From NCBI RefSeq assembly GCF_000422665.1, contig NZ_AUGM01000007.1:1-64000 (forward strand): a stretch of DNA of 64,000 nt. Direction: 5' to 3'. The notes under the pieces are model-generated. The model had not been told where the DNA came from, made no database searches, and saw nothing but the letters and a program-made list of their open reading frames with translations. The first letter of the stretch is position 1, and every line of letters begins with the position of its first letter. Source of the DNA: Ferrimonas senticii DSM 18821 (GTDB taxonomy: Bacteria; Pseudomonadota; Gammaproteobacteria; Enterobacterales; Shewanellaceae). Below, one piece after another: positions 35,292 to 44,483 of the stretch. The position numbers and the translations under genes are program-made.

Positions 35292-37852
35292 CCCAGCCCA
35301 TTATCGCCATCGTCGGCAACGGCATGGTTGGCCACCATCTGGTGGAGCAACTGCAACACAACTGCAATCTGCAACTGCGGGTGTTTTGTGAAGAACCACG
35401 ACTGGCTTACGACCGCGTCCAGCTAACCCGCTATTTTGCCGAGGGCGACGCCGCCGGTCTGATGCTGGCCAATGCCGACAGCTACCACAATGCTGGGGTA
35501 CTGGCGCACGTTAATACCAAGGTCGAACGGATCGATCGCCAGCAGCAACTGCTGCACTGCAGCGACGGTGAACACTACCGCTACGATAAGCTGGTGTTGG
35601 CAACCGGTTCCTACCCGTTTATCCCGCCGATCCCCGGCAACCAGCAACCGCACATCCACCCCTACCGCACCATCGAGGATCTGGATGCCATCAAGGCGTC
35701 CGCCGAGCACAGCCGAGTTGGGGTGGTGATCGGTGGCGGACTGCTGGGGTTAGAGGCGGCCAACGCCCTGAAAACCTTAGGACTTGAAACCCATGTGGTG
35801 GAGTTCGCACCGCGACTAATGGCGGTGCAACTGGATGACGACGGCGGCGCCCTGCTGCAACGCAAAATCGAAGCGCTGGGGGTGCAGGTGCACACCAGCA
35901 AAGCCACCAAGGTGATCGCCGCCGGGCAAGCCAACCGCTATCAACTGCAGTTTAACGACGGCAGCGTGCTGGATACCGATATGGTGGTGTTCTCTGCCGG
36001 TATTCGACCACAGGATGCGCTCGCGCGGCAGGCCGAACTTAGCGTTGGCGAACGCGGCGGCATCGTCATCAATGATCACTGCCAAACCAGCGACCACGAC
36101 ATCTACGCCATCGGCGAATGCGCGCTGTGGCAAAACCGCCTGTTCGGCTTAGTCGCCCCCGGCTATCAGATGGCCAAGGTGGCGGCGGCGCAACTGCAAC
36201 GGCAACTGTTGGGGGATGATAGCCACGCCGATAAGCAATTTAGCGGTGCCGATATGAGCACCAAGTTAAAACTGCTGGGGGTCGATGTGGCCAGCATCGG
36301 CGATGCCCACGGCCAGACTGAAGGGTCAATCAGCTACTGCTTTCACGACCACGGCGCCGGCGTCTACAAAAAGATCGTTATCGATGCCAGCGCCAGCAAG
36401 CTGCTAGGGGCGGTACTGGTTGGCGATAACAGCGACTATCCGACGCTGCTGCAACTGTGTTTAAACCAACTGCCACTGCCAGAGCCGGTGCAAAGCCTAC
36501 TGATCCCCGCCGCCGAAGCGGGCAGCGCAACCAGCGCCGCCGGCGTTGGCGCCCTGCCCGACAGCGCTCAGATCTGCTCCTGCTACGACGTTAGCAAAGG
36601 GCAACTGCTGGAACAGATCGACGGATTAATGAGTGATGGCAACTGCGATCTCGCCAGCCTCAAAGCCTGCAGTAAGGCCGGGACTGGCTGCGGCGGCTGT
36701 GGCCCGCTGGTCGGTCAGCTACTGGATAGTGAACTGGCTAATCGCGGCATCGAGGTGGATAACTCACTGTGTCAGCATTTTAGCTACAGCCGTGTGGAAC
36801 TGTTCGACATCATCCGCATCAAGCAGATCAAAACCTTTGAAGCCCTGCTGGCGCACTGTGGCCAAGGCGGCGGCTGCGAAATTTGCCGTCCGGCGGTTGG
36901 CTCGATGCTGGCATCGCTGTGGAACGACTACATCTTGGAAGACAGCCACGCGCCGCTGCAAGACACCAACGATCGCTTCTTGGCCAATATGCAGAAAAAC
37001 GGCACCTATTCGGTGGTGCCGCGGGTGCCCGGCGGCGAGATCACCCCCGACAAACTGATCGTCCTCGGCCAAGTGGCCAAAGAATTTAACCTCTACACCA
37101 AGATCACCGGCGGCCAGCGCATCGATCTGTTTGGCGCCCAGTTACATCAACTGCCGCAGATCTGGCAGCAACTGGTGGACGCCGGTTTTGAAACCGGCCA
37201 CGCCTACGGCAAAGCGATGCGCACGGTAAAATCCTGTGTCGGCTCTAGCTGGTGTCGCTACGGCGTACAAGACAGCACCACCATGGCGATCGACATCGAA
37301 AAGCGCTATCGCGGGGTGCGCTCGCCGCACAAGATCAAACTGGCGGTATCCGGTTGCGCCCGCGAATGCGCCGAAGCCCAAAGCAAAGACTTTGGGGTGA
37401 TCGCCACCGAAGCGGGTTGGAATCTCTACGTTGGCGGTAACGGCGGCATGCGCCCACGTCACGCCGATCTGTTTGCCAGCGATCTGGATGACGCCACCCT
37501 GATCGCCTACATCGATCGGATCATGATGTTCTACGTGCGCACCGCCGAACGGCTGCAACGCACCTCGGTATGGCTGGAAAACCTCGATGGCGGCTTGGGC
37601 TACCTAAAACAGGTGGTGATCGACGACAAACTGGGGCTGTGCGCCGACTTAGAAGCGCAGATGGCCAACCTTATCGACAGCTACCAATGCGAGTGGGCAA
37701 CCACCTTGCAAAGCCCAGAGAAACTGCAACGCTTCAGCCACTTTATCAACAGCGATCAACCCGACAGTGGGGTGCAGTTTGAACAGCAGCGCGGTCAAAT
37801 CCAACCTAAATCCAGCGCCGCAGAGCAGATCAACATAGTGGAGGTATCATGA
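35288..37852 (+). CDS. nirB: Nitrite reductase (NADH) large subunit
   Basis: This 854-aa cytosolic enzyme reduces nitrite to ammonium with NADH. It has an N-terminal FAD/NAD module (IAIVGNGMVGHHLVEQL, GVVIGGGLLGLEAANALKTLG). Two BFD-type [2Fe-2S] segments follow (CSCYDVSKGQ with GTGCGGC; HCGQGGGCEIC). The sulfite/nitrite reductase domain carries the siroheme/[4Fe-4S] cysteines in CVGSSWC and CAREC. Its start overlaps the cobA stop by 4 bp. Length is normal for NirB. Confidence 0.96.
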   Translation: MTQPIIAIVGNGMVGHHLVEQLQHNCNLQLRVFCEEPRLAYDRVQLTRYFAEGDAAGLMLANADSYHNAGVLAHVNTKVERIDRQQQLLHCSDGEHYRYDKLVLATGSYPFIPPIPGNQQPHIHPYRTIEDLDAIKASAEHSRVGVVIGGGLLGLEAANALKTLGLETHVVEFAPRLMAVQLDDDGGALLQRKIEALGVQVHTSKATKVIAAGQANRYQLQFNDGSVLDTDMVVFSAGIRPQDALARQAELSVGERGGIVINDHCQTSDHDIYAIGECALWQNRLFGLVAPGYQMAKVAAAQLQRQLLGDDSHADKQFSGADMSTKLKLLGVDVASIGDAHGQTEGSISYCFHDHGAGVYKKIVIDASASKLLGAVLVGDNSDYPTLLQLCLNQLPLPEPVQSLLIPAAEAGSATSAAGVGALPDSAQICSCYDVSKGQLLEQIDGLMSDGNCDLASLKACSKAGTGCGGCGPLVGQLLDSELANRGIEVDNSLCQHFSYSRVELFDIIRIKQIKTFEALLAHCGQGGGCEICRPAVGSMLASLWNDYILEDSHAPLQDTNDRFLANMQKNGTYSVVPRVPGGEITPDKLIVLGQVAKEFNLYTKITGGQRIDLFGAQLHQLPQIWQQLVDAGFETGHAYGKAMRTVKSCVGSSWCRYGVQDSTTMAIDIEKRYRGVRSPHKIKLAVSGCARECAEAQSKDFGVIATEAGWNLYVGGNGGMRPRHADLFASDLDDATLIAYIDRIMMFYVRTAERLQRTSVWLENLDGGLGYLKQVVIDDKLGLCADLEAQMANLIDSYQCEWATTLQSPEKLQRFSHFINSDQPDSGVQFEQQRGQIQPKSSAAEQINIVEVS

Positions 37853-38178
37853 ATCAGCAGCAATGGCATCGCGTTTGCCAACTTAGCGATCTGCTGCCGG
37901 ACGTTGGCGCCTGCGCCCTAATCGGCCAGCAGCAGATCGCCCTGTTTCGGTTAGCCAATGACCGACTGTACGCCATCGACAACCACGATCCGCTTGGCGG
38001 TGCCAATGTGTTATCGCGGGGGTTATTGGCAGAGCTGAACGGCCAACAGACCATCAGCTCGCCGCTGCATCGCCACCACTACTGCCTCGACAGCGGCCAA
38101 TGTCTGCAAGATCAAGCGGTCAAGCTGACCACCTATCCAGTCAAAGTTGAAGATGGCCAAGTGCTGCTAGCACTGTAA
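37849..38178 (+). CDS. nirD: Nitrite reductase (NADH) small subunit
   Basis: This 109-aa protein has the Rieske-like fold of NirD but lacks the Cys/His cluster ligands, as is normal for this family. It contains ALIGQQQIALFRLANDRLYAIDNHDP and SSPLHRHHYCLDSGQCLQD. Its ATG overlaps the nirB stop (ATGA). A hairpin terminator follows, so cobA-nirB-nirD is a complete operon. Confidence 0.93.
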   Translation: MNQQQWHRVCQLSDLLPDVGACALIGQQQIALFRLANDRLYAIDNHDPLGGANVLSRGLLAELNGQQTISSPLHRHHYCLDSGQCLQDQAVKLTTYPVKVEDGQVLLAL

Positions 38179-38216
38179 TGCCAGGGCGACAGCGACTTGA
38201 TCTGAATCCACCCCAA

Positions 38217-38237
38217 CGGGAGCCCAAGTGGCTCCCG
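38217..38237 (+). terminator. Terminator after nirD
   Basis: Stem CGGGAGCC/GGCTCCCG with loop CAAGT followed by CTTTC. Confidence 0.75.
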
Positions 38238-38243
38238 CTTTCA

Positions 38244-38257
38244 TGAATAACCATTCA
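38244..38257. promoter_or_regulatory. ARG box 1 (ArgR-type operator)
   Basis: TGAATAACCATTCA has the perfect half-sites TGAAT and ATTCA of the ArgR consensus with a 4-bp spacer. It lies about 240 bp upstream of the amino-acid transporter operon. Confidence 0.6.
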
Positions 38258-38392
38258 TCCAACCCTACAATTTCAACGGCTATCATCGGTGTCACTCAAG
38301 CCCACGCGCAAAGCGACGATAACAGTAGGTAAACCGCTGCAATCAATGCTCAACAGAGATCAAACCACAATTGCATTCAAAATCATTTTAAA

Positions 38393-38431
38393 TGAATAAC
38401 TATTGACATAAATTGCATCGATATTTACAGT
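38393..38431 (+). promoter_or_regulatory. Promoter of the amino-acid ABC operon with overlapping ARG box 2
   Basis: TTGACA (38403-38408), a 17-bp spacer and TACAGT (38426-38431) form a good sigma-70 promoter. TGAATAACTATTGA (38393-38406) is an ARG box with one mismatch and overlaps the -35, as expected for arginine repression. Confidence 0.65.
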
Positions 38432-38483
38432 GCATTCATTCGCAGCCAACGCTGCCCCGATTTGATAACGATAAGAGAATACG

Positions 38484-39215
38484 ATGATGAACAAGACCGT
38501 TGCCGCCCTCGCACTGACCACCCTCGCCCTGACCGGTTGTGGCGAAGAAACCAAGAAACAACAACTGATTGTCGGCACCAACGCCACCTTCCCTCCGTTT
38601 GAATACGTCGGTGGCGAAAGCGGTACTGAGATCCTCGGTTTTGATATCGACATCGCCAAGCAAATTGCCGCCGACGCGGGCAAAGAGCTGGTGATCAAAG
38701 ACATGAAATTCGATTCGCTGATCGTGGCGCTGAACGCCGGCAAGATCGATATGGTGGCGGCAGGGATGACCATCACCCCAGAGCGGCAGCAAAACGCCGA
38801 TTTCTCCAAGCCCTACTACGAAGCCACCCAATATGTGATCACCCAACAGGGTGTCAGCTTCAGCAGCAGTGAACAGCTGAAAGGCAAGAAGATTGCGGTG
38901 CAGCTGGGCACCACCGGCGACACCATCGCCCAAGAGCTAACCAGCGACGTCGCCTCGTTTAACAGCGGCTTTGAAGCGGTGATGGAGCTTTCCAACGGCA
39001 AAGTGGACGCGGTGCTGTTTGATGCCGCCCCAGCCAAAAACCTGATCGCCGGTAAGCCGCAACTGCAAGGCGCCCTGCTGGAGTTCAACCCAGAGTTCTA
39101 CGGTTTTGCCGTGGCCAAAGGCAACAGCGAAATGCTGGCGCAAATCAACGCCACCCTCGACAAGATGCAAGCCGATGGCAGCTACAACGCGCTGCTGACC
39201 AAGCACATCAAATAA
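38484..39215 (+). CDS. Amino-acid ABC transporter substrate-binding lipoprotein (polar/basic type)
   Basis: This 243-aa SBP_bac_3 family protein has a lipobox LTGC (Cys at about 19), so it is membrane-anchored rather than free periplasmic. IVGTNATFPPFEYVGGES and GFDIDIAKQIAADAGKELVIKDM are typical of Arg/Lys/His/Gln binding proteins. TMTIVAAGMTITPERQ-type residues (DMVAAGMTITPERQQNADFS) contact the amino-acid backbone. ArgR-like boxes upstream suggest arginine or a related amino acid (inference). First gene of a three-gene importer operon. Confidence 0.9.
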   Translation: MMNKTVAALALTTLALTGCGEETKKQQLIVGTNATFPPFEYVGGESGTEILGFDIDIAKQIAADAGKELVIKDMKFDSLIVALNAGKIDMVAAGMTITPERQQNADFSKPYYEATQYVITQQGVSFSSSEQLKGKKIAVQLGTTGDTIAQELTSDVASFNSGFEAVMELSNGKVDAVLFDAAPAKNLIAGKPQLQGALLEFNPEFYGFAVAKGNSEMLAQINATLDKMQADGSYNALLTKHIK

Positions 39216-39230
39216 GGCGTTATTGGCTCC

Positions 39231-39908
39231 ATGCAAGCTTTGATCGACTCGTTATTCACCCCCATCGGCAGCGATGGCATGATCGGTGGCCTTTTGATCC
39301 TTGAGGGTCTAAAGACCACCCTATTGGTGACCTTCGCCGCCACCCTGTTTGGTTCGATTCTTGGGGTGGCCGCCACCCTGATGAAGATGTCCGGCAAGTG
39401 GTATCTAAAATGGCCAGCGGATCTCTACGTCGGCGTGATTCGGGGGACGCCGGTGGTGATCCAGTTGGTGATCCTCTACTTCATCGTCCTCGCCTCGTTG
39501 GACGTTGATAAGATCACCGCCGCCATCATCGCCTTCTCGATTAACTCTGGCGCCTATATCTCGGAGATCATCCGCGCCGGCATTCAAGCGGTGGATAAAG
39601 GCCAAACCGAAGCCGCCCGCTCGCTTGGCTTATCGCAAAGTCAAACCATGGTCGAGGTGATCCTGCCGCAAGCGGTCAAGAACATCCTACCGGCGCTGGG
39701 TAACGAGTTTATCGTGCTGCTGAAGGAGACCGCGGTGATCGGCTTTATCGGTGGCGTTGATTTGATGCGCGCCAGCGAAATCATCCGCTCGCGCACCTTT
39801 GAAGATGTGGTGCCGCTGTTTACCTGTGCCGCCATCTACTTAGTACTGACCTACGGCTTCACCTTGCTGCTGACCCGGTTTGAAAAGAGATTGAAACAAA
39901 GTGATTAA
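39231..39908 (+). CDS. Amino-acid ABC transporter permease
   Basis: This 225-aa inner-membrane protein of the HisMQ type has five hydrophobic segments. The EAA loop is clear ([25 protein letters not shown], about 124-148) and contacts the ATPase. A single permease gene suggests a homodimeric channel, unlike the two-gene ArtQM/HisQM systems. It overlaps the ATPase gene by 8 bp. Confidence 0.93.
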   Translation: MQALIDSLFTPIGSDGMIGGLLILEGLKTTLLVTFAATLFGSILGVAATLMKMSGKWYLKWPADLYVGVIRGTPVVIQLVILYFIVLASLDVDKITAAIIAFSINSGAYISEIIRAGIQAVDKGQTEAARSLGLSQSQTMVEVILPQAVKNILPALGNEFIVLLKETAVIGFIGGVDLMRASEIIRSRTFEDVVPLFTCAAIYLVLTYGFTLLLTRFEKRLKQSD

Positions 39909-40626
39909 AGTAACCAACCTGCACAAACACTACGGCAAGGTCGAGGTGCTTAAAGGCATCGATGAACACATCAAAGCCGGTGAAGTGGTCAGCGTCATTG
40001 GCCCATCCGGCTCCGGTAAAAGCACCTTCTTGCGCTGCTTAAACCTGCTGGAGCAGCCGACCGACGGTGACATCATCATCGAGGGCGAATCGATCACTGC
40101 CAAAGACGCCTGCGTTGATAAGCTGCGCCAGAAAGTCGGCATGGTGTTTCAGAACTTCAATCTGTTTCCCCATAAAACCGTTAAGCAAAACATCACCTTG
40201 GCACCAGTTAAGCTGGGGCTGCTAAACCAGACCGCAGCCGATGCCTTGGCGCTGGAGCTGCTGGGCAAAGTGGGGCTGGCAGACAAAGCCGAAGTCTACC
40301 CAAGCAGTCTCTCTGGCGGCCAAAAACAGCGGGTTGCAATTGCCCGAGCGTTGGCGATGAAGCCCGATGTGATGCTGTTTGATGAGCCAACCTCGGCACT
40401 GGACCCAGAGATGGTCGGCGATGTGCTGGATGTGATGAAAGATCTGGCGGAACAGGGGATGACCATGGTGATCGTCACCCACGAGATGGGCTTTGCTCGC
40501 GAAGTCTCCGATCGGGTGCTGTTTATCGATGGCGGCGTGGTGGTCGAAAACAGCGCCCCAGATGCGCTGTTCGACAGCCCTGCGCACCCACGTACCCAAG
40601 CGTTTTTAAGCAAAGTGCTGCGTTAA
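39901..40626 (+). CDS. Amino-acid ABC transporter ATP-binding protein
   Basis: This 241-aa polar-amino-acid-type ATPase has Walker [10 protein letters not shown] (about 37-45), Q-loop [13 protein letters not shown], signature [16 protein letters not shown], Walker [15 protein letters not shown] and H-loop [11 protein letters not shown]. The GTG start at 39901 overlaps the permease stop, indicating coupling. Closely resembles GlnQ/ArtP/HisP. The terminator at 40652 closes the operon. Confidence 0.95.
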   Translation: MIKVTNLHKHYGKVEVLKGIDEHIKAGEVVSVIGPSGSGKSTFLRCLNLLEQPTDGDIIIEGESITAKDACVDKLRQKVGMVFQNFNLFPHKTVKQNITLAPVKLGLLNQTAADALALELLGKVGLADKAEVYPSSLSGGQKQRVAIARALAMKPDVMLFDEPTSALDPEMVGDVLDVMKDLAEQGMTMVIVTHEMGFAREVSDRVLFIDGGVVVENSAPDALFDSPAHPRTQAFLSKVLR

Positions 40627-40651
40627 GTTAAGAGCGCTTATCAACGTCATC

Positions 40652-40676
40652 AAAGCCCCGATATTCGGGGCTTTTT
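40652..40676 (+). terminator. Terminator of the amino-acid ABC operon
   Basis: Ten-bp stem AAAGCCCCGA/TCGGGGCTTT with a 3-nt loop, then T's. Its A-run also suits the convergent LysR gene. Confidence 0.88.
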
Positions 40677-40682
40677 GATGCG

Positions 40683-41585
40683 TTAGCTTAGTTGCCCCTT
40701 TTCAATCAGGAAGTCCACCAACACTCGCACTCGCCGCGCTTGCTGGCTGCGCTGGACAAAATAGAGATACAGCCCCGGCAGTTGATGCCAATGCTCGGGT
40801 AAAATCGGCACCAGCTCGCCGTTATCTAAATAGCGCTGCACCATCGGCGTTAGCAATTTACCCAGCCCCAAGCCTTTACGAACCGCATCGATCACCGCGT
40901 CGGTGTCGTTGACCACCAGCGCCGTCGGCAGCTCTAGGGTTAACGGCTGGCCATCGTTGCGCAGCACCGCCGGGGCGAACTGTTTGGACGCCAAGAAACG
41001 ATACTGCACCAACTTGTGCTGCTTAAGCTCGTCGATGCTCTGTGGCATACCGCAGCGGCGAAGATAATCTGGCGAGGCAAACAGCGCGTCTTGCATCGGC
41101 GCGGTCAACTGCCGTGCCACCATCCCCTCGGCGATCCGATCCCCTAAGCGAATGCCCAGATCATGGCCCTCGGTGACGATATCGACGTCTTTATCCGAGA
41201 CCGAAATTTCCAGTTCAATCTCTGGGTAACGCTGACAAAATTCAGCGTAAATTGGCTGCAAAAAGAATTGATAAACAAACCGTGGCAAGGTGATCGACAC
41301 CCGCCCCGATGGCTGCTGACTCAGGTCTTGGACGCTCTCTAGGGCGAAATCCAACTGCTGCATCGGCACGGCGATCCGTTCGCGCAGCAACTGCCCGGCT
41401 TCGGTCAATTCAATCTTGCGGGTAGTGCGGCTAAACAGCGGCAGTCCTAATTGCTGTTCCAGCAATTTCAGCGAGTGGCTCACCGATGGCGAGGTCATCG
41501 ACAGTTTGCGCGCCGCCGCGGCAATGCTGCCTTCGCTGGCAATCGCGCTAAACACGGTTAACTGGTTAAAAGTACTGCCTTTCAT
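40683..41585 (-). CDS. LysR-family transcriptional regulator
   Basis: This 300-aa protein has an N-terminal wHTH (FNQLTVFSAIASEGSIAAAARKLSMTSPSVSHSLKLLEQ) and a C-terminal substrate-binding domain, resembling the CrgA/AaeR-type subfamily. The ATG at 41585 is chosen because the wHTH begins immediately; the open frame to 41693 adds 36 unlike residues. It diverges from queE with about 130 bp between them and converges on the ABC operon. Its target is not evident. Confidence 0.87.
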   Translation of the reverse strand: MKGSTFNQLTVFSAIASEGSIAAAARKLSMTSPSVSHSLKLLEQQLGLPLFSRTTRKIELTEAGQLLRERIAVPMQQLDFALESVQDLSQQPSGRVSITLPRFVYQFFLQPIYAEFCQRYPEIELEISVSDKDVDIVTEGHDLGIRLGDRIAEGMVARQLTAPMQDALFASPDYLRRCGMPQSIDELKQHKLVQYRFLASKQFAPAVLRNDGQPLTLELPTALVVNDTDAVIDAVRKGLGLGKLLTPMVQRYLDNGELVPILPEHWHQLPGLYLYFVQRSQQARRVRVLVDFLIEKGQLS

Positions 41586-41712
41586 CGTCACGCCAATCAG
41601 TAAATATTCAATGCCGTTATTACATCCTAGCGGTTGCCATTGCGCTAGAGCGCGCCGCCGTTGATTTGGTAGACTTGGCGCAGTTTTAACCAAGCCAAAG
41701 CGAAGTCAGTCG

Positions 41713-42387
41713 GTGTTGTATCCAGTTAACGAGCTGTTTGAAACCATCCAAGGCGAAGGGGTATTTACCGGGGTGCCAGCGGTGTTTTTACGTCTGCAAG
41801 GCTGTCCGGTCGGCTGCTCGTGGTGCGACACCAAACACACTTGGGATAAGCACGACAGCGACCGCATCGAACTGGTCGAGGTATTAGCGAAAACTCAAGA
41901 ATCACCGCGCTGGAGCAACAACAGCGCCGCGCAACTGCTGGCGCACTGCCTTGCTAACTATCACGCCCGCCACTTGGTGATCACCGGCGGCGAACCCTGC
42001 CTGTATGACCTGCGGCCACTGTGCGACGCCTTTACCGAGGCCGGTTTTACCACCCAGATTGAAACCAGCGGCACCTATCCGGTGTTAGCCAACCAGCAAA
42101 CTTGGGTGACGGTATCGCCGAAGATCAATATGCGCGGTGGCCTTAAGATGGATCTTAGCGCGCTGCACCGTGCCAACGAAATTAAGCACCCAGTGGCGAC
42201 TACAAAAGACATTGAACAGTTGGATGCGCTACTGGCCGACGCCGCCGCCAGCGGCGAAATCAACGCGCAGATATGTCTGCAACCCATCAGTCAAAAGCCC
42301 CGCGCCACCGAACTGGCGATCGCCACCTGCATCCAGCGTAACTGGCGCCTATCGGTGCAAACCCACAAATACTTGGGAATTGAATGA
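41713..42387 (+). CDS. queE: 7-carboxy-7-deazaguanine synthase QueE
   Basis: This radical-SAM enzyme of queuosine biosynthesis converts CPH4 to CDG. The 224-aa protein begins with GTG and MLYPVNELFETIQGEGVFTG, matching the QueE N-terminus. The cluster motif is CPVGCSWCDTKHTWD (CX3CX2C). LVITGGEPCLYDL is the SAM-binding GGE motif. It stands alone here; the rest of the queuosine genes are not in the window. A repeat-rich region follows the stop. Confidence 0.94.
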   Translation: MLYPVNELFETIQGEGVFTGVPAVFLRLQGCPVGCSWCDTKHTWDKHDSDRIELVEVLAKTQESPRWSNNSAAQLLAHCLANYHARHLVITGGEPCLYDLRPLCDAFTEAGFTTQIETSGTYPVLANQQTWVTVSPKINMRGGLKMDLSALHRANEIKHPVATTKDIEQLDALLADAAASGEINAQICLQPISQKPRATELAIATCIQRNWRLSVQTHKYLGIE

Positions 42388-42624
42388 GCCAGTTTGCAGA
42401 TATTAGTTGGCAGTTGTCAGTAACAGCCTTTAAGAGCGAGTTAAGAGCAGTTATTAGTTGGCAGTTTAGAAGCCAGTTTGCAGATATTAGTTGGCAGTAA
42501 ATGCGAGTTAAGAACAGCTATTAGTTGTCAGTTGGCAGTAAGAGCAGTCGGTTCGGCAACAACCACAGCTCTGGCTCTGGCTTTTACTAAAAACTAATTA
42601 CTGCCAACTAATGGCTACAAAATG
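42388..42624. repeat. Repeat-rich intergenic region, copy A
   Basis: Short degenerate units of the form (A/G)TTATTAGTTGGCAGT recur at least four times. A distal block (about 42505-42612) nearly matches 44286-44393 behind the M3 peptidase gene. The region ends with the core ACTAAAAACTAATTACTGCC that is also seen at 30.9 and 31.4 kb. No gene is present. Confidence 0.85.
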
Positions 42625-42627
42625 CAA

Positions 42628-42653
42628 AAAACCAGCGCGGCGGCGCTGGTTTT
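42628..42653 (-). terminator. Terminator of the protease gene
   Basis: Stem AAAACCAGCGC/GCGCTGGTTTT with a 4-nt loop; the minus strand continues in T's. The same hairpin with two base changes sits behind the M3 peptidase gene. Confidence 0.85.
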
Positions 42654-42675
42654 GTCGTTTCAGATGGCTGTCGGT

Positions 42676-43971
<1,296 letters not shown>

Positions 43972-44194
43972 TCCTTGTGTTCCCTATGCGGTACATCCGG
44001 TACCGACGCTCTGGTGAATGGCAGTCACCAGCTTATAAAGTCACTTGCGGATTCACAATCCTGAAACCCAAATCAAGAAAAAAAGCATCGATATATCTGA
44101 AAGTTAACCCCATTTGTAAAATTTTCATCTAGCGCTATCGACCAACGTTTTAGGGAAAACGCGCAACCTAGCCAGCTGATAGTTAATCGTCGCC

Positions 44195-44438
44195 TTTAAC
44201 AGCGAGTTAAGAGCAGCTATTAGTTGGTAGTTGTCAGTAAGAGCGAATGAAAAGCAGTTAATAGTTATTAGTTGGCAGTAAGAGCGAGTTAAGAGCAGCT
44301 ATTAGTTGTTAGTTATCAGTAAGAGCAGTCGGTTCGGCGACAACCACGGCTCTGGCTCTGGCTTTTACTAAAAACTAATCACTGCCAACTAAAAGCTCTC
44401 AGAAAACTAATGACTACTAACTGATAACTTTCAGAAAA
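44195..44438. repeat. Repeat-rich intergenic region, copy B
   Basis: Three GAGTTAAGAGCAG/TTATTAGTTG-type units precede a block nearly identical to 42505-42612, including AGAGCAGTCGGTTCGGC. An additional segment (about 44394-44435) is absent from copy A. Upstream of it, 43972-44194 is the A/T-rich promoter side of the protease gene and includes the inverted repeat CTGGTGA/TCACCAG at 44011-44031. Confidence 0.82.
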
Positions 44439-44462
44439 AAACCAGCGCCGCAGCGCTGGTTT
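44439..44462 (-). terminator. Terminator of the M3 peptidase gene
   Basis: Stem AAACCAGCGC/GCGCTGGTTT with a 4-nt loop and a T run on the minus strand. Nearly identical to the hairpin at 42628. Confidence 0.85.
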
Positions 44463-44483
44463 GGTCGTTTCAGGCTTACCACC

